Made by a program: the position numbers and the translations under genes
The notes under the pieces: model-generated
Databases searched by the model: none
Seen by the model: only the letters and a program-made list of their open reading frames with translations
What the model was told of the DNA's origin: nothing
Assembly (NCBI GenBank): GCA_913057765.1
Contig: CAJXPH010000004.1
Location: 1-29,760 of the forward strand
Direction of reading: 5' to 3'
DNA from: an uncultured Campylobacteraceae bacterium
Lineage (GTDB): Bacteria > Campylobacterota > Campylobacteria > Campylobacterales > Arcobacteraceae
DNA length: 29,760 bases
Part shown: in pieces, positions 23,063 to 29,760 of the stretch
Position numbering within the stretch: position 1 is the stretch's first letter
Layout: each line of letters begins with the position of its first letter

Positions 23063-23275
23063 TGATAATATCCCTATTTGTACTTTTAGATTTTATAGTA
23101 AAGATTTTAGCACATATATAATAATAATGTACTAGAACTTATAATTAAAATTTATAATTTTTTATAAAATATGTTTTATAGTAACATTTTATAGGTTTTA
23201 TATCCAAATATAGGGTGTTCAATATGTGTACAATAGAAACATCTTATAACTATTAATGAAGAAGAATAAACTTTC

Positions 23276-23306
23276 TTGTACAATTTTTGTACAATCTAAC
23301 TATAAT
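23276..23306 (+). promoter_or_regulatory. Tandem TTGTACAA operator and -10 before the zinc-ribbon gene
   Basis: TTGTACAA, itself a palindrome, occurs at 23276-23283 and 23287-23294, 11 bp apart; a third GTGTACAA lies at 23226-23233. TATAAT is at 23301-23306, only six bases before an ATG at 23313, so a transcript could be leaderless. The regulator is unknown. Confidence 0.4.
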
Positions 23307-23312
23307 AAATTC

Positions 23313-23504
23313 ATGTTTAATTGGTTCAGTAAAAAAAATTTTAAAAAAACAAAAGAGATAAATATCTTTGTTTGTAAACATTGTAAACTTTCATGTAGAG
23401 ATTGCGAAAGTACATACTGCTTTTCATGTTTTGTAAATCCAAAAAATCCATGTCCAAGATGTGGTAAAACAAATGAATCTTTTGGACAAGAAAAAGATAC
23501 TTAA
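23313..23504 (+). CDS. Small zinc-ribbon-like protein, unknown function
   Basis: A 63-residue basic protein beginning MFNWFSKKNFKKT. It has four CxxC pairs in a row (CKHC, CRDC, CFSC, CPRC), a pattern suited to binding one or two zinc ions. It ends with a charged FGQEKDT tail. The frame is open from an earlier ATG at 23256, but those extra 19 codons run across the tandem TTGTACAA site and the TATAAT, so I prefer 23313. Neither ATG has a ribosome binding site. Divergent from mqo and followed by ileS on the same strand. I do not recognise the family. Confidence 0.55.
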   Translation: MFNWFSKKNFKKTKEINIFVCKHCKLSCRDCESTYCFSCFVNPKNPCPRCGKTNESFGQEKDT

Positions 23505-23536
23505 GATAGCTTATATAAATTTAACACTCATTTAGA

Positions 23537-23542
23537 TATAAT
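23537..23542 (+). promoter_or_regulatory. Probable -10 of the ileS operon
   Basis: TATAAT lies 51 nt upstream of the ileS ATG. No good -35 is visible, which is common in Campylobacterota promoters. Confidence 0.45.
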
Positions 23543-23593
23543 CTGCGATTTAAACAAATAGCAAATAACAATAGATAATTTAAGGTATAGAAA

Positions 23594-26323
23594 ATGGATT
23601 ACAAAGATAGTTTATTACTACCAAATACAAAATTCCCGATGAGAGGGAATCTCCCTCAGAATGAGCCAAAGAAATATAAACTTTGGGATGAACAAAAAGT
23701 TTACGACAGAATGAAGACTAATAGAAAAGGTGCGCCTTCTTTTACTTTACATGATGGACCTCCTTATGCAAATGGACATATCCATATTGGTCACGCGTTA
23801 AACAAAATTTTAAAAGATATTATTAATAAGTTTCATTATTTCAATGGAAAATCAATTAGATATGTTCCAGGTTGGGATTGTCATGGTTTACCAATTGAGC
23901 AAAAAGTTGAAGAGAAAATTGGTAGTACTAAGAAAAAAGAATTACCAAAATCAAAATTAAGACAATTGTGTCGTGACCATGCTACAAGATTTGTCGATAT
24001 ACAAAAAGATGAGTTTAAAAAACTTGGAGTAATCGCTGATTGGGATAAGCCATATTTAACTATGGACTTCAAATTTGAAGCGAATATTTATAGAGAACTT
24101 TGTGCAATTGCAAATCAAGGTTTATTAGTTCAAAGAAGCAAGCCTGTTCACTGGTCTTGGGCTGCACAAACTGCACTTGCTGAAGCTGAAATTGAATATG
24201 AAGATAAAACTTCTCCTTCGATTTTTGTTGCATTCAAGCATGAAAAGTTAGATGCGAGTGTAATTATTTGGACAACAACTCCTTGGACTTTACCTTCAAA
24301 TACTGGTATTGCTTTAAATGGTGAAGAAGAATATGTTTTAACATCTGATAAATTTATTGTTGCGAAGAAACTTTATAATTCTTTAATTGAACAAGAAGTT
24401 ATCTCTGGGGATATTATTGAAGATGTTTCTCCTAAAGAATTAGAAAACTCTCATGCTATTAATCCTTTAAATGGAAGACAATCAAAAATTATTTTAGGTG
24501 AACATGTTGAAATGGATGCTGGGACAGGTGCTGTTCATACTGCTCCTGGGCATGGTGAGGATGATTATAAAGTAGGTCTTCAATATGGTTTAGATGTTAT
24601 AATGCCAGTTGATGCTTATGGTAAATTTGATCAAACAATTGTAAGAGAAAAATTATTCAATGATACAGACAAATATTTAGGTGTTCATGTATTTAAAGCA
24701 AATGAATTAATCTTAGAAGAACTAGGTGATGCTTTACTTAAACACGTAGATATTAGACACTCTTATCCACATTGTTGGAGAACTCATAAGCCAATTATTT
24801 TTAGAGCAACTAAACAGTGGTTTATTTCTATTGATGATAAATATGGGAAAGAGAATAAAACACTTAGAGAAAATGCATTTAAAGTAGTAGAGGATTTAAC
24901 CTTCTATCCAGAGTGGGGAAGAAATAGATTAAAGTCTATGCTTGATGGTAGACCTGATTGGTGTATATCTAGACAAAGAGATTGGGGTGTTCCTATTGCA
25001 TTCTTTAGAAATAAAAAGACTGATGAAATTATCTTTGATGAAAAAGTATTAAATTACACAGCTATGATTTTTGAAATGAAAGGTTGTGATGCTTGGTATG
25101 ATTTATCAATTGAAGAATTGTTATATCCTGGAAGTGGATATAATCCAGAAGATTTAGAAAAAACTATGGATATTTTAGATGTATGGTTTGATTCTGGTTC
25201 TACTCAAAATGCAGTTTTAAGATCTAGAAATTATGATGCTGGTACTTTCCCTGCTGATATGTATTTAGAAGGAAGTGATCAACATAGAGGTTGGTTCCAG
25301 TCTTCACTTTTAACTACTTTAGCATCACAAGAAATTGCTCCTTATAAATCAATTTTAACTCATGGATTTACTGTTGATGAAAAAGGCGAAAAAATGTCTA
25401 AATCAAAAGGAAATGTTGTTGCTCCAGATAAAGTTATGAAGCAATACGGTTCTGAGATTTTAAGACTATGGGTTGCAATGAGTGATTATCAATCAGATTT
25501 AAAAATCTCTGATAATATCTTAAAACAAAATGCTGAACTTTATAGAAAAATTAGAAACACAGCAAGATTTTTACTTGCAAATGTTAGTGATTTAGAAGAA
25601 ATTGTTTCTGTTGATAAAATGGGAGTACTTGATAAGTGGGTACTTAGTAGAGCTAATAAAGTATTTGATGAAATTGAATCTGCATTCTCTATTTATGAAT
25701 ATTCAAAAGGCTTAAATAAGTTAAATAATTTTTTAGTTGTTGACCTTTCAGGTATCTATTTAGATGTTTGTAAAGATAGATTATATTGTGATGATAAAAA
25801 TGATATTCATAGAATTGCATCTCAAAGTGCAATGGCAATTATCCTTAAAAAGCTTATTTCAACTTTAGCTTGTATTTTAACTTATACAATGGATGAGTTA
25901 CTTAACTATGCCCCTGAATTTATTAAAGGTGGAGCAACTGATATCTTTGATTATGAGAAGTTCGTATTACCAGAAGTTGAATCTAATCTTAATGAAGAAA
26001 TATTATTATCTGCTAAAGAAAAATTTTCAGAAGCTATAGATACACTTAAGAAAGATAAAATTATTAAGTCAACATTAGAATTAATAATTTATACAAATGA
26101 TGAAAATATTTTATCTTTAAATGAAACAGAATCATCAGATTGGTTCTTAGTTAGTTCAGTAACAAATAGTAAACAAAAGGCTGATATACTTGGACAATTC
26201 GAAATAGATGGTAAAGAGTTTGAAGTATATAGATCAAACGATGCAAAATGTCCAAGATGTTGGAAGTTTACTTCAACTTCTGAAGAGACACTTTGTAATA
26301 GATGTGAGAGTGTATTAAATTAA
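23594..26323 (+). CDS. ileS: Isoleucyl-tRNA synthetase
   Basis: A 909-residue class Ia aminoacyl-tRNA synthetase charging tRNA-Ile with isoleucine. The HIGH signature is at 64-67 (GPPYANGHIHIGHALNK), and KMSKS is at 600-604. Between them lies the CP1 editing domain (WTTTPWTLPSNTGIAL and the GTGAVHTAPGHGEDD editing-site segment). The C-terminal zinc finger has Cys886, Cys889, Cys901 and Cys904 (CPRCW, CNRC). Length is normal for bacterial IleRS. AAGG lies 8 nt before the ATG. It heads a tightly packed gene series: a 36-codon gene begins one base past its stop. Confidence 0.97.
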   Translation: MDYKDSLLLPNTKFPMRGNLPQNEPKKYKLWDEQKVYDRMKTNRKGAPSFTLHDGPPYANGHIHIGHALNKILKDIINKFHYFNGKSIRYVPGWDCHGLPIEQKVEEKIGSTKKKELPKSKLRQLCRDHATRFVDIQKDEFKKLGVIADWDKPYLTMDFKFEANIYRELCAIANQGLLVQRSKPVHWSWAAQTALAEAEIEYEDKTSPSIFVAFKHEKLDASVIIWTTTPWTLPSNTGIALNGEEEYVLTSDKFIVAKKLYNSLIEQEVISGDIIEDVSPKELENSHAINPLNGRQSKIILGEHVEMDAGTGAVHTAPGHGEDDYKVGLQYGLDVIMPVDAYGKFDQTIVREKLFNDTDKYLGVHVFKANELILEELGDALLKHVDIRHSYPHCWRTHKPIIFRATKQWFISIDDKYGKENKTLRENAFKVVEDLTFYPEWGRNRLKSMLDGRPDWCISRQRDWGVPIAFFRNKKTDEIIFDEKVLNYTAMIFEMKGCDAWYDLSIEELLYPGSGYNPEDLEKTMDILDVWFDSGSTQNAVLRSRNYDAGTFPADMYLEGSDQHRGWFQSSLLTTLASQEIAPYKSILTHGFTVDEKGEKMSKSKGNVVAPDKVMKQYGSEILRLWVAMSDYQSDLKISDNILKQNAELYRKIRNTARFLLANVSDLEEIVSVDKMGVLDKWVLSRANKVFDEIESAFSIYEYSKGLNKLNNFLVVDLSGIYLDVCKDRLYCDDKNDIHRIASQSAMAIILKKLISTLACILTYTMDELLNYAPEFIKGGATDIFDYEKFVLPEVESNLNEEILLSAKEKFSEAIDTLKKDKIIKSTLELIIYTNDENILSLNETESSDWFLVSSVTNSKQKADILGQFEIDGKEFEVYRSNDAKCPRCWKFTSTSEETLCNRCESVLN

Positions 26324-26324
26324 G

Positions 26325-26435
26325 ATGTTTGAATCTGAAGTTACACTAACATTTATTTTTTCTACAATAGCTGTAATCTTAGTTTGTACTGCTATTGGTA
26401 TTTTATATGTTAATAAAAAAGCAAAAAAAGGTTGA
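26325..26435 (+). CDS. 36-residue single-pass membrane protein
   Basis: An ATG one base past the ileS stop opens 36 codons ending in TGA at 26433-26435, six bases before the nfu start. The peptide has a short acidic N-terminus (MFESEVT), one hydrophobic helix of about 20 residues (LTFIFSTIAVILVCTAIGIL) and a basic end (NKKAKKG), giving N-out/C-in by the positive-inside rule. Its exact fit between two genes and membrane design support a real gene. Function unknown. Confidence 0.65.
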   Translation: MFESEVTLTFIFSTIAVILVCTAIGILYVNKKAKKG

Positions 26436-26441
26436 TAGAAA

Positions 26442-26720
26442 ATGTTACCATTTAGCGATGAAGATCTTAGACCACCAGTAACTTCTATAGTTGAGTCAAA
26501 AATTGCTCCAATGCTAGCACGAGATGGCGGGGCAATAGAGCTTCTTGATATTATTGATGGAAGAGTTTTTATACAATTAAAAGGTGCCTGTGTAGGGTGT
26601 AGTGCAAGTGGGAGTACATTGAAGTTTATCGTTGAAAAAGAATTAAAAGCAGCGATTCATCCAGAACTTCAAATAGTAAATGTACCTGCAGGTATGGAAA
26701 ATAATTTACAGGAGCTTTAA
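26442..26720 (+). CDS. NifU-like (Nfu) Fe-S scaffold/carrier protein
   Basis: A 92-residue protein consisting only of the NifU C-terminal domain. It binds or passes on [4Fe-4S] clusters through Cys50 and Cys53 in GACVGCSASGSTLK. The preceding RDGGAIELLDI is also typical. It lies in the ileS-to-murE series; its stop overlaps the next start by one base (TAATG). The same nfu / unknown / murE order occurs in Campylobacter as I recall (Cj1639-Cj1641). Confidence 0.92.
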   Translation: MLPFSDEDLRPPVTSIVESKIAPMLARDGGAIELLDIIDGRVFIQLKGACVGCSASGSTLKFIVEKELKAAIHPELQIVNVPAGMENNLQEL

Positions 26721-27313
26721 TGATAAACGAGAATAGATTGCTTAATGAAGCAAATGTCTTTTTCACAGAACGAAAATTTGACAAAGCTTTATTTATATAT
26801 TCACAACTATCATCAAACTTTCCAACTAATAAAGAGTACCCAATTTATGCGCTTTTTTGTGATATAGCAAGTGAAGATGTTGACAAAGCAATATCTTTAT
26901 ATGATTATTTCTCAATTGTTAAAGAAGAAGATATTGATGAAGCCATTACATATGTTGAAGATGTTGTTAACGCATATGATGGTGATGTTGATAAAATGAT
27001 GGAAATATTACAAGATTTAAGTGCATCAACTGTTGATACTCTTGATGCTATTAGATATGAAGACTTTAAAAGACTAATTGAATCAAGGGGTTCTTTTAGA
27101 GTTGCTTTTGAAGATATTATGTTTTCAACAAAAGTTGCAATAGAAAATAAAGAAGATTTTTTTGATTTTGTTACAAAACTAATTGATAATGATTTTAATA
27201 CTACTGCGTATTCATATTTAGATGGTTTTAATGAATACTTTTCATATGATACTAAACTTGAAGAACTATACAAGAAATTAGAAGAGAAAAAACTTGCAAT
27301 TAATCATAAATAA
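26720..27313 (+). CDS. TPR-like protein of unknown function between nfu and murE
   Basis: A 197-residue acidic, helical protein. The N-terminal 60 residues (NEANVFFTERKFDKALFIYSQL then YALFCDIASEDVDKAISLYDY) look like one or two tetratricopeptide-type helix pairs; the rest is helical and acidic. No signal peptide or membrane segment. It is coupled to nfu by TAATG, and murE starts inside its last codons, so all three are made together. Its conserved place suggests a partner of either neighbour, but function is unknown. Confidence 0.8.
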   Translation: MINENRLLNEANVFFTERKFDKALFIYSQLSSNFPTNKEYPIYALFCDIASEDVDKAISLYDYFSIVKEEDIDEAITYVEDVVNAYDGDVDKMMEILQDLSASTVDTLDAIRYEDFKRLIESRGSFRVAFEDIMFSTKVAIENKEDFFDFVTKLIDNDFNTTAYSYLDGFNEYFSYDTKLEELYKKLEEKKLAINHK

Positions 27314-28580
27314 TAAGATATTTACCGACAATTCAAAAGATGCCAATGCCAACAGTGTTTTTGTAGTTTCAAAACAAAATGAAAGATTTAAAGAAGATGC
27401 TATAAACAATGGTTGTAAAGAGATTGTTGAAGCAAAAGATTTAAAAAATCACATTGATATCTCTAGTATCAAAATTATTGGAATTACCGGAACAAATGGA
27501 AAAACAACAACTGCAGCTGCAATATATTCTATTTTGCTTGATTTAGGATATAAGGTTGCTCTTCAAGGAACAAGAGGTTTTTTCATAAATGATGAAAGAG
27601 TTGAAGAATATACTTTAACTACTCCTGTTCAACTTGGAAACTTTGCACATGTTCAAAAAGCTATTGAAAATGAATGCGATTTTTTTGTTATGGAAGTAAG
27701 TTCTCATGCCATTGAACAAAAAAGAATTGAAGGCCTAGGCTTTGAATTAAAAATTCATACAAATATTACCAGAGACCATTTAGATTATCACAAGACAATA
27801 GAGGAATATATAAATATTAAAAATTCTTTTTTTAATGATGACTCAAAGAAGTTGATAAATAAAGATGACCCAATTGTAAAATTTAATCCTAAAAATGCCT
27901 CTTCTTACGGTATGGAAAATCCTTCAACATATAACGTTTCTGCCTATTCTTTTAAAAATGGTATGAATGTAATGTTTTCAAAAATAGAAGATATGTATTC
28001 TTTTTCTTCAACAATGATGGGTTTATTCAATATATATAACTTAATGGCTGCAGTTTCAAGTGTAGATATTTTAACTAATAAAACTCTTGAAGAGATTTGT
28101 GAAGTTGTTGAGAATTTTGCCGGAGTAAGTGGTCGTATGGAAATTATATCTTCAGAGCCTCTTATTATTGTAGATTTTGCACATACTCCCGATGGAATGA
28201 AAGAAGTTTATGAAAGCTTCAATGACAAAGATATTATTACAGTATTTGGTGCTGGCGGAGATAGAGATCAAAATAAGAGACCTATAATGGGTCAAATTGC
28301 TTCAAATTTTGCTAAAACAATTATTGTTACTTCTGATAACCCAAGATTTGAAGATCCAGATTTGATTATTGAAGATATCTGTAAAGGGATCAAAAATAAA
28401 AAAAATCTATTCATTGAAGTAAATAGAAGAGAAGCGATTAGAAAGTCGATTGAACTAGGACGTGAAAATCCAAATAGTGTAGTTTTAATTCTTGGTAAAG
28501 GGGATGAGCCTTATCAAACTATTTATGATAAGAAATTCCCTCTTCTAGATAAAGAAGAGGTATTAAAGCATATCTCTTAA
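27294..28580 (+). CDS. murE: UDP-MurNAc-tripeptide synthetase MurE (meso-DAP adding)
   Basis: A 428-residue cytoplasmic Mur ligase adding the third stem-peptide residue to UDP-MurNAc-Ala-Glu in peptidoglycan synthesis. The ATP loop is GITGTNGKTTT (63-73); EVSSHAIEQKR, THITRDHLDYH-like (TNITRDHLDYH), and DNPR at 348-351 follow. DNPR marks meso-diaminopimelate rather than lysine specificity. It is shorter than E. coli MurE because of a reduced N-terminal domain, as in other Campylobacterota. The start is TTG at 27294, overlapping the previous gene by 20 nt. Its stop TAA overlaps the stop of the convergent gene (shared TTAA, 28577-28580). Confidence 0.95.
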   Translation: MQLIINNKIFTDNSKDANANSVFVVSKQNERFKEDAINNGCKEIVEAKDLKNHIDISSIKIIGITGTNGKTTTAAAIYSILLDLGYKVALQGTRGFFINDERVEEYTLTTPVQLGNFAHVQKAIENECDFFVMEVSSHAIEQKRIEGLGFELKIHTNITRDHLDYHKTIEEYINIKNSFFNDDSKKLINKDDPIVKFNPKNASSYGMENPSTYNVSAYSFKNGMNVMFSKIEDMYSFSSTMMGLFNIYNLMAAVSSVDILTNKTLEEICEVVENFAGVSGRMEIISSEPLIIVDFAHTPDGMKEVYESFNDKDIITVFGAGGDRDQNKRPIMGQIASNFAKTIIVTSDNPRFEDPDLIIEDICKGIKNKKNLFIEVNRREAIRKSIELGRENPNSVVLILGKGDEPYQTIYDKKFPLLDKEEVLKHIS

Positions 28581-28592
28581 TGATATGCTTTA
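28564..28592. terminator. Hairpin with both convergent stop codons in its loop
   Basis: An 11-bp perfect stem (TAAAGCATATC / GATATGCTTTA) with loop TCTTAAT. The loop holds the overlapping stops of murE (+) and the minus-strand gene. No long T-run follows on either side, so it may be a symmetric 3'-end structure rather than a classical terminator. Confidence 0.5.
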
Positions 28593-29680
28593 ACAATAAT
28601 ACCCTTATTATTTTTCTTTGATTTTACATAGTAATTTGTAGGAGTTAAAATTGAATCTTCTCCTAAAATATCTTTTATATACCATGTCGTCTCTAGGACT
28701 CTTTCCCTAGATAATCCTCTATACATATACTCTTTTACTCTATCTTGAAATGCTTTATCCATACTTTTCATATTTGATTGCATTTTATTAAATATAATAT
28801 TGTCATTTTCTGCAATTACGGGAATCACTTCAAATCTTAATGCATTTTTGTTTTCTTTTAGAAATTTAGCTAGATTTTTTTTACAAGTATTCGTTGGGAA
28901 TACATCTCCTGCCTTGAAGTTATAACATTTCAAACTATTAAACTTAGCCGAGTTGTAATACGTTTTAAAATTCTTTTTATCAAGTTTAACAACTTTTGTT
29001 ATTACTCTTTCTTTTATAACTTCTTTTATAATTTCTTTGGGTTTTTCTTCTTTTATAATTTTTTCAATATTTTCTTGAACTTTTATCATTGGTTCTTTTA
29101 TTACAGTGTCATTTTTTATAGCTTTAGGTTCTATTTTTATTTCTCTATTTTCTTCTAGAATCTTTTCTTCATAAAATTTTTCCGTAGAGATTTCTTTTTT
29201 ATCTGTAGAAAGATTAGATCCTGATAAGTTCCCCTTGTTTATAAATAAATAGATTACTACTAAAAAAAGTAGTAAGGCAATTGTTCCAACTAAATAAAGA
29301 AGAATATTTATATCTCGATTTTCCTTTTTCTTTTCTCTAACACTTGGAATAATCACTTTTTCTTCTACACCGTCTTCTTCTCTTTTTGTTTCTATCTCAA
29401 TTTCATTAAGTTTATGATTTACCTTTTCTTCTATTTTTTCTTCAGTAGTTTTTTGTAGGGGCTCATTATTAATCGCTATTTCAGGATTATTTTTTTGAAG
29501 TTTTTGCTCTTCTATTTTATCTTCTGCAGCTTTTTTTAACTGTTCTTCTTCTATTTTTTTTTGTTCAGCTTTTTTTATAGCAGCTGATTTAATTTCTTTT
29601 TTTAATTTCTCTTCAATCTCTTCTTGTGAAATTGTTTGATTTAATATCTCTTTTAGTTTTTCTGATTTATTTTTATCCAC
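28577..29680 (-). CDS. Charged single-pass membrane protein, possible divergent OmpA-like C-terminus
   Basis: A 367-residue protein of unknown function. Residues 1-125 are highly charged Lys/Glu-rich coiled-coil-like sequence with repeats such as KKAEQKKIEEEQLKK. One membrane helix follows at about 127-148 (LLYLVGTIALLLFLVVIYLFI). Next is another Lys/Glu-rich linker. The C-terminal 125 residues are compact; KNLAKFLKENKNALRFEVIP and GLSRERVLETTWYIKDILG resemble, loosely, strand-helix parts of OmpA peptidoglycan-binding domains. That would make it a cytoplasm-to-periplasm envelope protein, but the match is weak. The start is GTG at 29680 with AAAAGG upstream. Only about 30 native bases lie beyond it, so its promoter is not in the contig. 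Confidence 0.7.
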   Translation of the reverse strand: MDKNKSEKLKEILNQTISQEEIEEKLKKEIKSAAIKKAEQKKIEEEQLKKAAEDKIEEQKLQKNNPEIAINNEPLQKTTEEKIEEKVNHKLNEIEIETKREEDGVEEKVIIPSVREKKKENRDINILLYLVGTIALLLFLVVIYLFINKGNLSGSNLSTDKKEISTEKFYEEKILEENREIKIEPKAIKNDTVIKEPMIKVQENIEKIIKEEKPKEIIKEVIKERVITKVVKLDKKNFKTYYNSAKFNSLKCYNFKAGDVFPTNTCKKNLAKFLKENKNALRFEVIPVIAENDNIIFNKMQSNMKSMDKAFQDRVKEYMYRGLSRERVLETTWYIKDILGEDSILTPTNYYVKSKKNNKGIIVKAYH

Positions 29681-29711
29681 TTTTAGCCTTTTTTAGCTGA
29701 TACCCTATTAA

Positions 29712-29760
29712 CTGTCTCTTATACACATCTCCGAGCCCACGAGACCAGAGAGGATCTCGT
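29712..29760. other. Nextera adapter with i7 index, right contig end
   Basis: From 29712 the sequence is the Nextera mosaic end and read-2 adapter (34 nt to 29745), then CAGAGAGG (29746-29753), which I recall as i7 index N708, then ATCTCGT, the start of the P7 primer. Native sequence stops at about 29711. Confidence 0.97.

Noticed and set aside
23559..23563. TAGCA upstream of ileS as a regulon member
   Set aside because: Single copy, downstream of the probable -10 and without an 11-bp partner; likely chance.
26905..27273. 122-codon minus-strand frame opposite the TPR-like gene
   Set aside because: Ser-rich shadow of an acidic coding region, with no independent support.
1..29760. CRISPR array, prophage, insertion sequence or rRNA operon
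   Set aside because: No spaced identical repeats of CRISPR size, no transposase, integrase or phage genes, and no rRNA were seen; the duplicated genes are diverged paralogues, not mobile copies.

Overview
The window looks like one whole assembly contig from an AT-rich, Arcobacter-like member of the Campylobacterota. Both ends carry Illumina Nextera adapter sequence: positions 1-38 on the left, and 29712-29760 on the right, with a readable i7 index. Neither end is a natural boundary. The lineage call is inferred from gene content: an nfu / short TPR-like protein / murE order that I recall from Campylobacter, a Campylobacter-type malate:quinone oxidoreductase, and strong A/T codon bias.

Layout. 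39-2402 (+): 3' part of a signal peptide peptidase gene (sppA) and a DEAD-box RNA helicase (rhlE-like). 2521-20561 (-): an acetate island of about 18 kb, all on one strand. In transcription order it holds a sensor kinase and OmpR-type response regulator, a DUF4212 + large SSS symporter pair, a DUF294 nucleotidyltransferase-like + DEDDh exonuclease pair, two consecutive DUF485 + actP pairs, a second DUF294 + exonuclease pair, a second acetate kinase, and pta-ackA. 20664-21093 (-): four tRNA genes, transcribed Lys-Glu-Val-Asp from a near-perfect sigma70 promoter embedded in the end of a cinA/pncC-like gene. 21150-23062 (-): pncC-like gene and mqo. 23313-28580 (+): a small zinc-ribbon protein, ileS, a 36-residue membrane protein, nfu, a TPR-like protein and murE, mostly overlapping or abutting. 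28577-29680 (-): a charged single-pass membrane protein, convergent with murE.

How it fits together. The island combines acetate entry (two ActP-type symporters with DUF485 partners and a third symporter with a DUF4212 partner) with reversible acetate activation (two acetate kinases and one phosphotransacetylase). The transporter, DUF485, DUF294-exonuclease and acetate kinase units are each present twice as diverged paralogues.

The most interesting signal is regulatory. Direct repeats of TAGCAT (ATGCTA in the transcribed direction) at an exact 11-bp period lie upstream of pta-ackA (three copies), both DUF485-actP operons (two each) and the DUF4212-symporter operon (two pairs). At pta and at the DUF4212 operon the proximal box sits exactly 11 nt upstream of a TATAAT-like -10, the geometry of PhoB/OmpR-family activators. 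An OmpR-type regulator with a Cache-domain sensor kinase lies in the same island. I infer a dedicated acetate or short-chain-carboxylate two-component regulon; this is sequence inference only.
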